From Actinomycetospora termitidis (GTDB lineage Bacteria; Actinomycetota; Actinomycetes; Mycobacteriales; Pseudonocardiaceae): a DNA stretch of 64,000 nucleotides. Within the stretch, counting starts at the first letter, position 1. Every line of letters begins with the position of its first letter. A program made the position numbers and the translations under genes. Below are positions 45,199 through 54,426 of the stretch, in pieces. The notes under the pieces are model-generated. The model was not told the origin of the DNA and searched no databases. It was given only the letters and a program-made list of their open reading frames with translations. The DNA lies in contig NZ_JASVWF010000002.1 of the NCBI RefSeq assembly GCF_030286555.1, forward strand, positions 930,001 through 994,000, written 5' to 3'.

Positions 45199-45296
45199 GG
45201 TCGGGGTGCCTCCGGGTCCGTCGGTGATCGGGGATGGTGTGACCGCATGCTAGGACGACCCCCCGACAGTGCGCCGTGCCGTACGGTCCCGGACCC

Positions 45297-46406
45297 GTGA
45301 CCGATCTGAAGCGGAGCCCCCTGCACGCCCGCCACGAGGCGCTCGGCGCCACGTTCGCGCCGTTCGGCGGGTGGGAGATGCCGGTCCAGTACTCCGGGAC
45401 GGTCGCCGAGCACACCGCGACGCGCGAGGCCGTGGGCCTGTTCGACGTGAGCCACCTGGGCAAGGTCCGGATCACCGGCGACGGCGCCGCGTCCTTCGTC
45501 GACCGCTGCCTGACCAACGACCTCGGTCGCATCGTCCCGGGCAAGGCGCAGTACACGCTGTGCTGCGCGGACGACGGCGGGGTCGTCGACGACCTCATCC
45601 TGTACCTGGTCGGCGACGACGAGGTGTTCGCCGTCCCGAACGCCGCGAACTCCGCCGGCGTCGGGCGGAAGCTCGCGGAGGTCGCGCCCGCGGGCATCAC
45701 GGTGTCCGACGAGCACGACGCGCACGTCGTGCTCGCCGTCCAGGGCCCGTCGTCGCGAGCCGTCCTGGCCGAGACCGGCGTGCTCCCCGACACCGGGGAC
45801 GTCGACCTGGACTACATGGCCTTCGTCGACAGCTCCTGGGACGACCGGGAGATCCGGGTCTGCCGCACGGGCTACACCGGCGAGCACGGCTACGAGCTGA
45901 TCGCGCCCGCGGAGGTCGCGGAGACGCTGTGGGACGCGCTGGCCGCCGTCGTCGCCGAGCGCGGCGGGCTGCCCGCGGGTCTCGGCGCCCGCGACACCCT
46001 GCGCACCGAGGCCGGCCTGCCGCTGCACGGCCAGGACCTCGGCCCGGAGATCACCCCGAACCAGGCGCGCTGCGGCTTCGCCGTGGGGTGGAAGAAGGAC
46101 GAGTTCTGGGGGCGCGAGGCGCTGCTGGCCGAGCGCGAGCAGGGGCCCCGGCGCCGGGCGTGGGGCCTGAAGGCGTCCGGGCGCGGCGTCCCGCGCGCCC
46201 ACATGACCGTCCAGCTCGGCGGGACGCCGGTCGGCGAGACCACGTCGGGCACCTTCTCCCCGACGCTGAAGAAGGGGATCGCCCTCGCCCTGCTCGACAC
46301 CGCGGCCGGCCTGTCCGAGGGTGACGTCGTCAGCGTCGACGTCCGGGGCCGCCCCCTGGAGTGCGAGGTCGTCGCGCCGCCCTTCGTCCCCTCGCACGTG
46401 AGGTGA
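45297..46406 (+). CDS. gcvT: Aminomethyltransferase, glycine cleavage T protein
   Basis: Transfers the aminomethyl group from lipoylated H protein to tetrahydrofolate, releasing ammonia. The 369 residues show [42 protein letters not shown]-like [33 protein letters not shown] and [13 protein letters not shown]. The GTG at 45297 fits the family start; a TACGGT hexamer lies at 45282-45287, 9 bases upstream. It is followed after 7 bases by a cupin gene, probably in the same unit. The other glycine cleavage genes are not in the window. Confidence 0.95.
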   Translation: MTDLKRSPLHARHEALGATFAPFGGWEMPVQYSGTVAEHTATREAVGLFDVSHLGKVRITGDGAASFVDRCLTNDLGRIVPGKAQYTLCCADDGGVVDDLILYLVGDDEVFAVPNAANSAGVGRKLAEVAPAGITVSDEHDAHVVLAVQGPSSRAVLAETGVLPDTGDVDLDYMAFVDSSWDDREIRVCRTGYTGEHGYELIAPAEVAETLWDALAAVVAERGGLPAGLGARDTLRTEAGLPLHGQDLGPEITPNQARCGFAVGWKKDEFWGREALLAEREQGPRRRAWGLKASGRGVPRAHMTVQLGGTPVGETTSGTFSPTLKKGIALALLDTAAGLSEGDVVSVDVRGRPLECEVVAPPFVPSHVR

Positions 46407-46413
46407 TCCGCCG

Positions 46414-46905
46414 ATGAGCTTCCCGACGGTGCCCGACGCCGAGCCGGGCCTCTACCGCTTCCGCGACGAGGTCGAGGTGGCCGGGCCGGCCCGGTTCACC
46501 GCACCCGGCGACGTCGTCGGCGGCGGCTTCGGGCTCTTCGAGTCGGCGGCCGCGCCGGGCCGCGTCGGGGCGGTCCCGCACTACCACCGCGGGTTCTCGG
46601 AGTCGTTCTGGGTGATCTCCGGGCGCCTCGCGGTGATGAGCGGCGAGGACTGGCAGGTGCTCGGCAGCGGCGACTTCGCGCACGTGCCGGTGAACGGCGT
46701 GCACGCCTTCGGGGCGGTCGGCGACGAGCCCGCCCGCTTCCTCATCCTGTTCGTCCCCGGCGCGCCGCGCGAGGAGTACTTCCGCCGTCTGGCGGAGTGC
46801 CTCGCCCGTGGAGCGTCACCCGACGAGATCGACGCGATGGCCCTGGAGTGCGACCAGGTCAACCTGCGCGACTGGCCCGCCTACGAGCGCTTCGCGCAGC
46901 TGTGA
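46414..46905 (+). CDS. Cupin-domain protein
   Basis: A 163-residue small beta-barrel protein. The cupin motifs are HYHRGFSESFWVISGRLAV (two His and Glu for metal binding) and DFAHVPVNGVHAFGAV (third His). A helical tail follows (REEYFRRLAECLARGASPDE). The ATG at 46414 follows a GAGGTGA site. Cotranscription with gcvT is likely from the 7-base gap. The reaction is unknown; members of this group include dioxygenases and isomerases. Confidence 0.8.
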   Translation: MSFPTVPDAEPGLYRFRDEVEVAGPARFTAPGDVVGGGFGLFESAAAPGRVGAVPHYHRGFSESFWVISGRLAVMSGEDWQVLGSGDFAHVPVNGVHAFGAVGDEPARFLILFVPGAPREEYFRRLAECLARGASPDEIDAMALECDQVNLRDWPAYERFAQL

Positions 46906-46926
46906 CCGTCGAGTCATCGACACCGC

Positions 46927-46950
46927 TTTACTTAGCGCAGTACAACTAAA
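46927..46950 (+). promoter_or_regulatory. AT-rich, partly dyad element upstream of the MFS gene
   Basis: TTTACTTAGCGCAGTACAAC then TAAA is strikingly AT-rich for this genome, with CTTTAC...CTAAAG near-symmetry. It ends 3 bases before the ATG. The features suit an operator of a MarR/TetR-type repressor, but no such gene is adjacent. Confidence 0.4.
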
Positions 46951-46953
46951 GGC

Positions 46954-48900
46954 ATGTCCCACGATGCCCCGGCGAGTCCGTTTCGCCAACCGAAGGCCGT
47001 GTGGGCCGTCGCGTTCGCCTGCGTCATCTCCTTCATGGGCATCGGGCTGGTCGACCCGATCCTCCCGGCGCTGGCCCAGCAGCTCTCCGCGACGCCCGCC
47101 CAGGTCTCGCTGCTGTTCACCAGCTACCTGCTGATCACCGCGGTCGCCATGCTCGTCACCGGCTGGGTGTCCAGCCGGATCGGCGCGAAGCCCACGCTGA
47201 TCACCGGGCTCGCGATCATCGTCGTGTTCGCCGCCCTCGCGGGCTTCTCCGGCTCGATCGGCGAGATCGTCGGCTTCCGCGCGGGCTGGGGGCTGGGCAA
47301 CGCGCTGTTCATCGCGACCTCGCTCGCGGTGATCGTCGCGAGCGCCTCCGGCGGCTTCGCCGGGGCGATCATCCTCTACGAGACCGCGCTCGGCGTCGGG
47401 ATCGCGCTCGGGCCCCTGGTCGGTGGGCTGCTGGGCTCGGTGAGCTGGCGGGCGCCGTTCTTCGGCGTCGCGGTGCTCATGGCGGTCGCGCTGATCGCGA
47501 CGCTCGTGCTGCTCGACCGGACACCGAGGCCCGCCGAGAAGATCTCACTGCTCGCCCCGCTGGCCGCCCTGCGCCACCGCAGTCTCGCGACGATCGCGCT
47601 GACCGCCTTCGCCTACAACTGGGGCTTCTTCACGCTGCTCGCGTACTCGCCCTACTCGATGGGCGACCTCGGCCCGCTCGGCCTCGGCGGCGTCTTCACC
47701 GCGTGGGGGGTGCTCGTCGCGATCTTCGCGGTGTTCGCGGCCCCGGCCCTGGAACGCCGCTTCGGGACCGTCCGCGTCCTCTACTTCGTGCTCGGCCTGC
47801 TCGCGGTGGACCTGCTCGTGATCGCGATCTGGCAGGACACCCCCGGCGTCGTCATCGGCGCGGTGATCGTCGCCGGCGCGATGATCGGGCTGAACAACAC
47901 GCTGGTCACCCAGGCCGTCATGTCGGTCGCGCCCGTGCCGCGACCCGTCGCCTCGGCGTCCTACAGCTTCGTGCGCTTCCTCGGCGGCGGCCTCGCCCCC
48001 TTCGTCTCCGGGCTCCTCGCCGAGGCCTTCCTGCCGAACACGCCGTTCTGGGTCGCCGCCGTCGTCGTCGCCGTCGGGATGCTGGTGCTCGCCACCGCCC
48101 ACCGGCTGCTGCGCGCGGCCGAGACCTCGTCGGACGAGAAGGCCGTTCCCGACGACGGGTCGGGTCCGGTCGCGCTCGACCGTCCCGTCCTCGTGGCCCT
48201 CGACGACGCCCCGCACGCGCAGGACGTGCTGGCCACCGGCGCCCGCCTGGCCCGCACCGTCGACGCCCCGCTGCTGGTGGTGCACGTCGCCGAGGACGCG
48301 GTGATCGGCGACGCCGTCGGGTCGGACGCGGCGGTGCTGGACCGGGTCGCCCCGCTGGTCGGCGACGGCGTGCGGGTCGGGGTCGAGTCGCTGCCGCCCG
48401 TGGCCTCGCACGACGCCGTCGGCCCGGCGCTGGCCGAGCTCGCCGCCACGCGGGACGCGCGCGCCATCGTCGTCGGGAGCCCGCACGGCGGTCCGCTGGC
48501 CGCCCTCGCGCGCCCGAGCGCCGACCGCGCCCTGTTCGCGCGGGCCGACCGACCCGTCGTCGTGGTGCCGGCGGGGATGTCGGCGGGAGACGTCGGCGGC
48601 GCGCCACGGTCGCCCGCACCCGCCGTCGGGACCCTGCTCACGGGCCGCGTGCACGACGACGAGGGCCGGCCGGTCGAGGCCGTGCTGACGCTCGTGGACG
48701 GCGACGGCCACCAGCTCGCGCGGACCGAGACCGACGGCGACGGCGCCTTCGCGCTCGCGAACGGCGGCCACGGCACGGGCCTGCTCGTGGTGCGCGGCCG
48801 GGCCCAGGGGGCGCCGGCGGTCGTGTCGGTCGGACTGGGGACGACCGCGACGCACGACGTCGAGCTGCGAGGCGTGTTGGCCGTCGGTGGGGCGGTTTAG
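46954..48900 (+). CDS. MFS transporter fused to universal stress and Ig-like regulatory domain
   Basis: A 648-residue fusion. Residues 1-395 form an MFS permease of the drug-efflux type with about 12 helices and the motif-A-like [15 protein letters not shown]. Residues ~410-545 form a universal stress (UspA) domain: [43 protein letters not shown] and [11 protein letters not shown]. Residues ~556-648 resemble a carboxypeptidase-regulatory/transthyretin-like beta domain ([33 protein letters not shown]). The ATG at 46954 follows AAAGG. The stop TAG is part of the -10 hexamer of ilvE. Substrate and the role of the two C-terminal domains are unknown; the universal stress domain could sense nucleotide. 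Confidence 0.85.
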   Translation: MSHDAPASPFRQPKAVWAVAFACVISFMGIGLVDPILPALAQQLSATPAQVSLLFTSYLLITAVAMLVTGWVSSRIGAKPTLITGLAIIVVFAALAGFSGSIGEIVGFRAGWGLGNALFIATSLAVIVASASGGFAGAIILYETALGVGIALGPLVGGLLGSVSWRAPFFGVAVLMAVALIATLVLLDRTPRPAEKISLLAPLAALRHRSLATIALTAFAYNWGFFTLLAYSPYSMGDLGPLGLGGVFTAWGVLVAIFAVFAAPALERRFGTVRVLYFVLGLLAVDLLVIAIWQDTPGVVIGAVIVAGAMIGLNNTLVTQAVMSVAPVPRPVASASYSFVRFLGGGLAPFVSGLLAEAFLPNTPFWVAAVVVAVGMLVLATAHRLLRAAETSSDEKAVPDDGSGPVALDRPVLVALDDAPHAQDVLATGARLARTVDAPLLVVHVAEDAVIGDAVGSDAAVLDRVAPLVGDGVRVGVESLPPVASHDAVGPALAELAATRDARAIVVGSPHGGPLAALARPSADRALFARADRPVVVVPAGMSAGDVGGAPRSPAPAVGTLLTGRVHDDEGRPVEAVLTLVDGDGHQLARTETDGDGAFALANGGHGTGLLVVRGRAQGAPAVVSVGLGTTATHDVELRGVLAVGGAV

Positions 48901-48910
48901 AGTGAGCGCC

Positions 48911-50014
48911 ATGTCGAGCACGGCCTTCGAGGTTCTCCCGCATCCCTCCCCGGCGACGGACGAGCGGGTGGCGGAGGTACTGGCCGCCCCCGGGTTCGGC
49001 AAGTTCTTCACCGACCACATGGTCACCATCCGCTGGGACTCGGCGCGTGGCTGGCACGACGCGCGCGTCGAGCCCTACGCGCCGCTGCAGATCGACCCGG
49101 CGTCGGTCGTGCTGCACTACAGCCAGACGATCTTCGAGGGGCTCAAGGCCTACCGGCAGCCCGACGGGTCGATCGCGTCGTTCCGCCCGTGGGCGAACGC
49201 CGCCCGCATGGCGCGCTCGGCGGAGCGCCTCGCCATGCCGCCGCTGCCGGAGGACCTGTTCCTCGCCTCGATCTCCGAGCTCCTCGCGGTCGACCACCGC
49301 TGGGTGCCGGCCGCGGGCGGTGAGGAGTCCCTCTACCTGCGCCCGTTCATGATCGGCTCGTCGTCGGGGCTGGGCGTGCGCCCGAGCGAGGAGTACCTCT
49401 ACCTGCTCATCGCCTCCCCGGCGGGCGCCTACTTCCCGCGCGGGCTCGCGCCGGTGAGCGTGTGGCTGTCCACCGACTACGTGCGCGCCGTGCCCGGCGG
49501 CACCGGTGAGGCCAAGTGCGGCGGGAACTACGCCGCCTCGCTCGCCGCGCAGGCGCAGGCCGCCGCGCAGGGGTGCGACCAGGTGGTCTGGCTCGACGCG
49601 CTGGAGCACCGGTGGGTGGAGGAGATGGGCGGGATGAACCTGTTCTTCGTCTTCACCGACGCCGAGGGGCACCACGAGGTCGTCACCCCGGAGCTCTCGG
49701 GGTCGCTGCTGCCCGGCATCACGCGCCGGTCGCTGCTCGAGCTGGCCCGTGAGGACGGCGCCACCGTCACCGAACGCCGCATCTCCACCGACGAGTGGGA
49801 GAAGGAGGTCGCCTCCGGCGGCCTCACCGAGGTGTTCGCCTGCGGTACGGCCGCCGTGATCACGCCGGTCGGGTCGGTGAAGTACGACGGCGGGTCGTTC
49901 GAGATCGGCGACGGGACGCCCGGTCCGGTCACCGCCCGCCTGCGCGAGCGGCTGACCGACATCCAGCGCGGCGCGGCACCCGACCCCCACGGCTGGATGG
50001 CGAAGCTCGGCTAA
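48911..50014 (+). CDS. ilvE: Branched-chain amino acid aminotransferase
   Basis: PLP fold-IV transaminase for leucine, isoleucine and valine. The 367 residues include [41 protein letters not shown] (PLP Lys), [29 protein letters not shown] and [13 protein letters not shown]. The ATG at 48911 is 7 bases after TAGAGT (48898-48903), so the transcript is probably leaderless and its -10 overlaps the stop of the upstream gene. The end overlaps cobS by 4 bases, convergent. Corresponds to Rv2210c. Confidence 0.96.
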   Translation: MSSTAFEVLPHPSPATDERVAEVLAAPGFGKFFTDHMVTIRWDSARGWHDARVEPYAPLQIDPASVVLHYSQTIFEGLKAYRQPDGSIASFRPWANAARMARSAERLAMPPLPEDLFLASISELLAVDHRWVPAAGGEESLYLRPFMIGSSSGLGVRPSEEYLYLLIASPAGAYFPRGLAPVSVWLSTDYVRAVPGGTGEAKCGGNYAASLAAQAQAAAQGCDQVVWLDALEHRWVEEMGGMNLFFVFTDAEGHHEVVTPELSGSLLPGITRRSLLELAREDGATVTERRISTDEWEKEVASGGLTEVFACGTAAVITPVGSVKYDGGSFEIGDGTPGPVTARLRERLTDIQRGAAPDPHGWMAKLG

Positions 50015-50754
50015 CCCGCGGCGAGGCCGATCAGCGCCACCGTGACGGCGACCTCGCACACGGCGCCGAACACGTCGCCGTTGACCCCGCCGAGGCGGCG
50101 GACGGCGTGCCGGGCCAGGAGCACGGCGGCCGTCGCGGCGATGACCAGGGCGAGCGGCCCCTGCCAGGGGCGGCCCGGGACTGCGAGGACCGCCGCCCCG
50201 GCGAGGACGACGAGCCACGCGACGGGCACAGCCGGGTGCTGCGTGCCCGCCACGAGAGCCCCCAGCCCTCCTTCGGAGGCCGCCGGCACCCGTCGTCGTG
50301 CGCACCAGGTGAACGCGGCCCGCCCGCCGGCCCACGCGATCGCGGTCCCGACGGGACCGACCGCCGGCAGCGCCGCGGCCTGGGCCAGGAGCACGACGAC
50401 GAGCGTGATCACCCCGAACGCCCCCGTCGACGGGTCCTTCATGACGGTGAGCATCCGCTCCGGGGAGCCGTAGGAGCCCAGCCCGTCGGCGAGGTCGGCG
50501 AGCCCGTCGAGGTGCAGGCCCCGGGTCAGGCCGGCGCCGACCGCCACGCCGACGGCCCCCGCGACCAGGTCGGGCGCCCCGAGCGCGCCCAGGCCGAGCA
50601 CGACGCCGCCGACGACCGCACCGAGCACCAGGCCCACGACCGGGGCGAGGGCGAGCGCGCGGCCCGCCGTGCGCCGGTCGAAGGCGGAGGCCCGGACCGG
50701 CGCGACGCTGAACAGCGAGAGGGCGAGCCGGACGGCGGCCACGGCCCCGGTCAC
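50011..50754 (-). CDS. cobS: Adenosylcobinamide-GDP ribazoletransferase (cobalamin synthase)
   Basis: Integral membrane enzyme joining adenosylcobinamide-GDP to alpha-ribazole, the last step of nucleotide-loop assembly. The 247 residues are largely hydrophobic helices with the conserved acidic motif [16 protein letters not shown] and [12 protein letters not shown]. The GTG at 50754 overlaps the cobT stop (GTGA). The order cobU-cobT-cobS is the conserved actinobacterial module (cobT and cobS are Rv2207 and Rv2208). I see no cobalamin riboswitch upstream of this group. Confidence 0.93.
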   Translation of the reverse strand: MTGAVAAVRLALSLFSVAPVRASAFDRRTAGRALALAPVVGLVLGAVVGGVVLGLGALGAPDLVAGAVGVAVGAGLTRGLHLDGLADLADGLGSYGSPERMLTVMKDPSTGAFGVITLVVVLLAQAAALPAVGPVGTAIAWAGGRAAFTWCARRRVPAASEGGLGALVAGTQHPAVPVAWLVVLAGAAVLAVPGRPWQGPLALVIAATAAVLLARHAVRRLGGVNGDVFGAVCEVAVTVALIGLAAG

Positions 50755-51704
50755 GAGCCGGCGGCGACCCGCGCGGCCATCGTCACGAGCGGGACCGCCG
50801 CGAGGGCCCCGGTCGCCGCTCCGGCGCGCAGGTCGAGCAGCAGCAGCGGGTCGTGGCCGAGCATCTCGAGGGCGAGCGCCTGGGCGGGCTCGGTGTCCCG
50901 GGTCGCGGCCAGCCACCAGGCCCGGGCGCCCGGGGAGCGGGTGTCGGCCAGGAGCGCCGCGACGCACACGGCGGCCCCGTCGAGCAGGACCGGGGTCCGA
51001 CGGCGGGCGGCCTGGGTGAGGAAGCCGACGAGCGCGGCGAGGTCGGCGCCGCCCGCCACGCGCAGCAGGTCCTCCGGGTCGCGCCCCACGGCCTTCGTGC
51101 GGCGCAGCGCGTCGCGCACCGCGGCGGCCTTGCGCATCCAGGTGACGTCGTCGATGCCCGACCCGCGGCCCACCACCGCCACCGGCTCGCGCCCGCACAG
51201 GGCGGCGGCCAGCACCGCGGTCGGCGTCGAGATCCCGACGGCGAGCTCGCCGGGCACGAGCAGGTCGGCGCCCTCGTCGACGGCGGCGTCCGCGGCCTCG
51301 ACGCCGGCGGCCAGCGCGGCCCGGAGGCCCTCGGCGGTGAGCGCGTCCTCGCGGTCGATGCGTCCGCTGGGACCGTCGCCGACCTCGACCACGCGGAGGT
51401 CGGCACCGGCGACCGTCGCGAGCGCGTTCGTCGGGGCGGTGCCCTCGCGCACCGCGGCCAGGCGCTTGCCGGTCTCCGCGGCGTCGAACGCGGACACCCC
51501 GGCCGCCGCGATCCCGTGCTCGGCGGCGAACAGCACGACGCGCGGCGCAGCGGGCGGGCGCGCGGGGGAGCGGGCCTGGCAGGCCGCGAGCCAGCCGGCC
51601 ACGTCCTCGAGGCGGCCCAGCGCGTGGGTGGGCAGCGGCAGGGCGTCGAGGTGGCGGCGCAGGTCCGCGCGGGCGGCGTCGTCGGGTGGTGCCACCGACG
51701 GCAT
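50751..51704 (-). CDS. cobT: Nicotinate-nucleotide:dimethylbenzimidazole phosphoribosyltransferase
   Basis: Makes alpha-ribazole 5'-phosphate from nicotinate mononucleotide and a lower-ligand base. The 317 residues show AEHGIAAAGVSAF, the catalytic-Glu region VPGELAVGISTPTAVLAAAL and LEMLGHDPLLLLDLRAG. The ATG at 51704 follows GGGAG at suitable distance. It sits 23 bases after the cobU stop and overlaps cobS by 4 bases, so the three are one operon. The family is usually ~350 residues; this one is slightly short at the N-terminus. Confidence 0.93.
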   Translation of the reverse strand: MPSVAPPDDAARADLRRHLDALPLPTHALGRLEDVAGWLAACQARSPARPPAAPRVVLFAAEHGIAAAGVSAFDAAETGKRLAAVREGTAPTNALATVAGADLRVVEVGDGPSGRIDREDALTAEGLRAALAAGVEAADAAVDEGADLLVPGELAVGISTPTAVLAAALCGREPVAVVGRGSGIDDVTWMRKAAAVRDALRRTKAVGRDPEDLLRVAGGADLAALVGFLTQAARRRTPVLLDGAAVCVAALLADTRSPGARAWWLAATRDTEPAQALALEMLGHDPLLLLDLRAGAATGALAAVPLVTMAARVAAGS

Positions 51705-51727
51705 CTCGGGGTGCTCCCTTCGAGCGG

Positions 51728-52282
51728 TTACGGGGCGACGCTATCGGAGCCGGAGGCCACCTTGAGCGGCAGTGGCAGGCCCGCGACGAGCAGGACCACC
51801 TCGTCGCACACCGCGGCCAGGTCGGCGTTGAGCAGCCCGAGCTCGTCGCGGAAGCGCCGCCCGGCGGACGTGGACGGCACCACGCCGAGCCCGACCTCGG
51901 CGGACACCAGCACCAGCGGGCCGGTCCGCGCCCCGACGGCCGCCACCAGCTCGGTCCGGGCCGCCTCGACCGACGCAGCGTCGCGCTCCCACCCGGCGTC
52001 GTCGAGCAGGCCGGTGACCCAGGTCGCGAGGTCGTCGACGAGCACCGGTCCGGGGCGCGACCGGACCACACCCGCCGTCGCGAACCCGTCGGTGTCCTCG
52101 ACGGTCTCCCAGACCGCGGGACGACGGCGGCGGTGCACCGCGATGCGGTCGGCCCACTCGGGATCGGCGTGCGGGTCGACCGGCCGCGCGGTGGCGACGT
52201 AGACCGCGGGCGCGTCGGGCAGGAGGTGCTCGGCGTACGCCGACTTCCCGGAGCGCGTGCCCCCGAGGACGAGGGTGCTCAG
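51728..52282 (-). CDS. cobU: Adenosylcobinamide kinase/guanylyltransferase, probable CTG start
   Basis: Phosphorylates and guanylylates adenosylcobinamide. The 184-residue reading frame has the P-loop LGGTRSGKSAYAE, VYVATARP, AVHRRRRP (guanylylated His), VLVDDLATW and SAEVGLGVVPSTSAGRRFRD. No ATG, GTG or TTG is available just before the P-loop. The conserved N-terminus (xSTLVLGGTRSGKS) begins at a CTG (52282-52280) that overlaps the DUF3043 stop as CTGA, mirroring the GTGA overlaps elsewhere. I therefore propose CTG initiation coupled to the upstream gene. A far upstream start would add residues that overlap the DUF3043 gene. Confidence 0.88.
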   Translation of the reverse strand: MSTLVLGGTRSGKSAYAEHLLPDAPAVYVATARPVDPHADPEWADRIAVHRRRRPAVWETVEDTDGFATAGVVRSRPGPVLVDDLATWVTGLLDDAGWERDAASVEAARTELVAAVGARTGPLVLVSAEVGLGVVPSTSAGRRFRDELGLLNADLAAVCDEVVLLVAGLPLPLKVASGSDSVAP

Positions 52283-52929
52283 CTGACCGGGGTGCCGGGG
52301 GAGACCCGCGGCGCCGGCATGCGGAGCTTGCGGATCTGGGTGGCGCGGGTGAAGGCGTACCAGCCGACCGAGAAGCCCTTGATCTCCTCGTCGGGGAACT
52401 TCTCCCGCACCCGGGCGGTGATCTGCCGGCCGAGCAGGGTGCCCTCGACGACCATCGCGGCGAGCATGCACAGGCACAGCAGGCTGCCGATGTTCTGGAT
52501 GCCGGGCACCGGGACGACGACCGTGATGAAGATCAGGATCGCCAGCGGCATGAAGAGGCCCATGAGGTGCCGGCGGGAGTCCACCAGGTCACGGACGAAG
52601 GCGCGGACGGGGCCGCGGTCGCGCACCGGGAGCACCCGGTCGTCGCCGGCCATCATCCGCTTGCGGCGCTCCGCGGAGGCCTCGCGACGCTGGGTCTTGT
52701 CGCCGCGCAGGGCCTTCGCGCGCTTCATCGCCTCGCGCTGGGTCTTCGGGGCCGGTGCCACCGGGCCCCGCTTGCGACCCTCGGCCTCGCGGCGCGACCG
52801 CGTCGGCCGGCCCTTGCCCGCGGTCTGGGGGCGCCGGTCCGCGCCGACCGCGACGACGTCCTCGGCCTCGACCTCGTCCGCCTCGGCGGCGGTGTCGGGG
52901 GTGGAGGAGCCACGGCGCAGGAAGTTCAC
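52279..52929 (-). CDS. DUF3043 membrane protein
   Basis: A 216-residue actinobacterial protein of unknown function. The N-terminal ~100 residues are highly charged (RRGPVAPAPKTQREAMKRAK region). Then VRDLVDSRRHLMGLFMPL leads into two transmembrane helices (LAILIFITVVVPVPG and NIGSLLCLCMLAAMVVEG), and a cytoplasmic tail follows (EEIKGFSVGWYAFTRATQIRKLR). The GTG at 52929 lies 6 bases from a TATCCT hexamer (52936-52941, minus strand), so it is probably leaderless. It is the first gene of the cob operon here; from memory Rv2206 is in the same place. Confidence 0.88.
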   Translation of the reverse strand: MNFLRRGSSTPDTAAEADEVEAEDVVAVGADRRPQTAGKGRPTRSRREAEGRKRGPVAPAPKTQREAMKRAKALRGDKTQRREASAERRKRMMAGDDRVLPVRDRGPVRAFVRDLVDSRRHLMGLFMPLAILIFITVVVPVPGIQNIGSLLCLCMLAAMVVEGTLLGRQITARVREKFPDEEIKGFSVGWYAFTRATQIRKLRMPAPRVSPGTPVS

Positions 52930-53021
52930 CCCACCAGGATAGGGCACCCGGCGCCGCGCCCGGACACCTCGCGGGCGGGGTTCTCGCGGGTCGGACAGCC
53001 GGGGCCCTACGGTGAGGCGTC

Positions 53022-53564
53022 ATGCGCGTGCTCCTCGCGCCGGACGTCTTCCGGGGCACTCTCGACGCCGACCGGGCCGCGGCGGCGATCGCGGACGGGT
53101 GGACCCGCGGGGCCCCCGCCGACGAGCTCCGGCGGTCCCCGATCGGCGAGGCCGCCCACACCCTGGAGACGGCGGGCGCCGACGACCTGCCCGACCTCGT
53201 CGTCACCGGCGAGGGCAGCCTCGAGTTCCGCTCGCTGCGCGACACCGCGCTCGCCGCCCTCGCGGCGGCGGCGATGGCCCGCTCGGTGCCGTGCATCGTC
53301 CTGGCCGGCCAGGTCCACGTCGGGCCCCGGGTCGCGTTCGAGGCGGGCATCCACGGGGCCTACGCCGCTGCGGCAGACGTCGGATCGGTGGAGGCGTCGA
53401 TGGCCGATCCGGCGGGCACCCTCACCACGTTGGCCGAGGGTGTCGCGATCCACTGGGGCGGTCGGCGGGGTCGGACCGACGTCCGGCCCGAGCTCCTGCC
53501 GCCCACGCCGGGGGATCCCGTGGTGCCCGGGCCGCGGCCGGGGGAGGACGACCCCCGGGAGTGA
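53022..53564 (+). pseudogene. Shortened glycerate kinase-family protein, internal deletion
   Basis: A 180-residue frame whose start resembles the glycerate kinase family (MRVLLAPDVFRGTLDA) and which then jumps to sequence typical of the family's last third: LPDLVVTGEGSLEFRSLRDT, VPCIVLAGQVHVG and SVEASMADPAGTLTTLAEGVA. Full-length members have about 360-380 residues, so roughly half of the protein, including the middle domain, is missing while the frame is intact. It could be a decayed remnant or a minimal protein kept for another purpose. The tail is Pro-rich. The ATG at 53022 begins the family motif. The full-length counterpart is next to this locus in M. tuberculosis (Rv2205c, from memory). 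Confidence 0.65.
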
Positions 53565-53580
53565 GAGGGGGTTCCCGGGG

Positions 53581-53763
53581 ATGGAGGACGCGGACGGCCT
53601 GGTGCTGCTGGTGGTGATCACCGGCCCGCTGGCGCTGGTCGTGTCCACGGGGTGGCAGGTCGCGTGGATGGTCGTGGTGACGGCGGTGGCGGTGCTGCGC
53701 GGGCCCCGGTTCCGGCGGGTGGGCATGCCGCTGACCACACCGGGAGGACCCGGGTCCGCGTGA
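53581..53763 (+). CDS. Small putative membrane protein, unknown
   Basis: A 60-residue frame from the ATG at 53581: an acidic start (MEDADG), two adjacent hydrophobic stretches (LVLLVVITGPLALVVSTG and VAWMVVVTAVAVL) and a basic tail (RGPRFRRVG). A GAGAGGGGG sequence lies about 10 bases upstream and the frame starts 16 bases after the glycerate kinase-like gene. Short size and lack of known family leave doubt. Confidence 0.45.
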   Translation: MEDADGLVLLVVITGPLALVVSTGWQVAWMVVVTAVAVLRGPRFRRVGMPLTTPGGPGSA

Positions 53764-53925
53764 CGTGATGGTCCGCCGTCGATGTGACACCATGGAGATC
53801 GCAGGCGAGCCGCGTCCTGCCCCGGTCGGGATCCGTCCCGACGGCGGGTGCTCCGTCGGGCGGGAACATCCCGCCGCCCGGCGGGGTTGCACGGCGCGAA
53901 ACGCATCGGGAGCTCAGGGAGAACC

Positions 53926-54282
53926 ATGACCGTCGAGAACCCCACCAAGACCGAGGAGCACGGCGTCGAGCTCAGCGACGCCGCCTCGAGCAAGGCGAAG
54001 GCCCTGCTGGACCAGGAGGGCCGTGACGACATGCACCTGCGCATCGCCGTGCAGCCCGGTGGCTGTGCGGGCCTGCGCTACCAGCTGTTCTTCGACGACC
54101 GCAGCCTCGACGGCGACCTCTACCGCGACTTCAACGGCCTCAAGGTGGCCGTGGACCGCATGAGCGCGCCGTACGTCCAGGGCGCCACCATCGACTTCGT
54201 CGACACCATCGACAAGCAGGGCTTCACGATCGACAACCCGAACGCCACCGGGTCCTGCGCCTGCGGCGACAGCTTCAACTGA
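53926..54282 (+). CDS. erpA: A-type iron-sulfur carrier, ErpA/IscA (HesB) family
   Basis: A 118-residue carrier delivering iron-sulfur clusters to apoproteins. The three cluster cysteines are in VQPGGCAGLRY and GSCACGDSF, with the expected ~65-residue spacing. ELSDAASSKAKALLDQEG and ATIDFVDTIDKQGFTIDNPNA are typical. The ATG at 53926 follows AGGGAGA. It lies near genes that need iron-sulfur clusters (lipA, qcrA). The 160 bases upstream contain short dyads but no gene. Equivalent to Rv2204c; the choice of erpA over other A-type names is by convention. Confidence 0.93.
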   Translation: MTVENPTKTEEHGVELSDAASSKAKALLDQEGRDDMHLRIAVQPGGCAGLRYQLFFDDRSLDGDLYRDFNGLKVAVDRMSAPYVQGATIDFVDTIDKQGFTIDNPNATGSCACGDSFN

Positions 54283-54296
54283 GCCTTCCCGACGAC

Positions 54297-54330
54297 GAGC
54301 CCCGGTCCCGCTGCTGCGGGGCCGGGGCTC
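54297..54330 (+). terminator. Hairpin terminator of erpA
   Basis: The 15-base arms GAGCCCCGGTCCCGC (54297-54311) and GCGGGGCCGGGGCTC (54316-54330) pair with a single G-T wobble around a 4-base loop, 14 bases after the stop. Confidence 0.85.
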
Positions 54331-54365
54331 TCGTGCGTTCCGGGTCGCGGCGCCGCCCTGCCGAG

Positions 54366-54410
54366 CGAACGGCACTCTCGCAGCATCTACGCGCGCGAGA
54401 GTGCCGTTCG
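54366..54410. repeat. 16-bp-arm palindrome between convergent genes
   Basis: CGAACGGCACTCTCGC (54366-54381) and GCGAGAGTGCCGTTCG (54395-54410) are perfect reverse complements around a 13-base spacer. It lies 16 bases from the kinase stop and can act as that gene's terminator. The flanking GAGCGAA is shared with the GAAGGG palindromes at 30.2 and 40.1 kb. Confidence 0.85.
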
Positions 54411-54426
54411 TTCCGGGTGGTGTGGC

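Noticed and set aside
52930..53021. Cobalamin riboswitch ahead of the cob operon
   Set aside because: The region is under 100 bases and probably gives a leaderless transcript; no B12-box-like sequence was seen.
53764..53925. Structured RNA or riboswitch upstream of erpA
   Set aside because: Only short 6-bp dyads are present, as expected by chance at this GC content.
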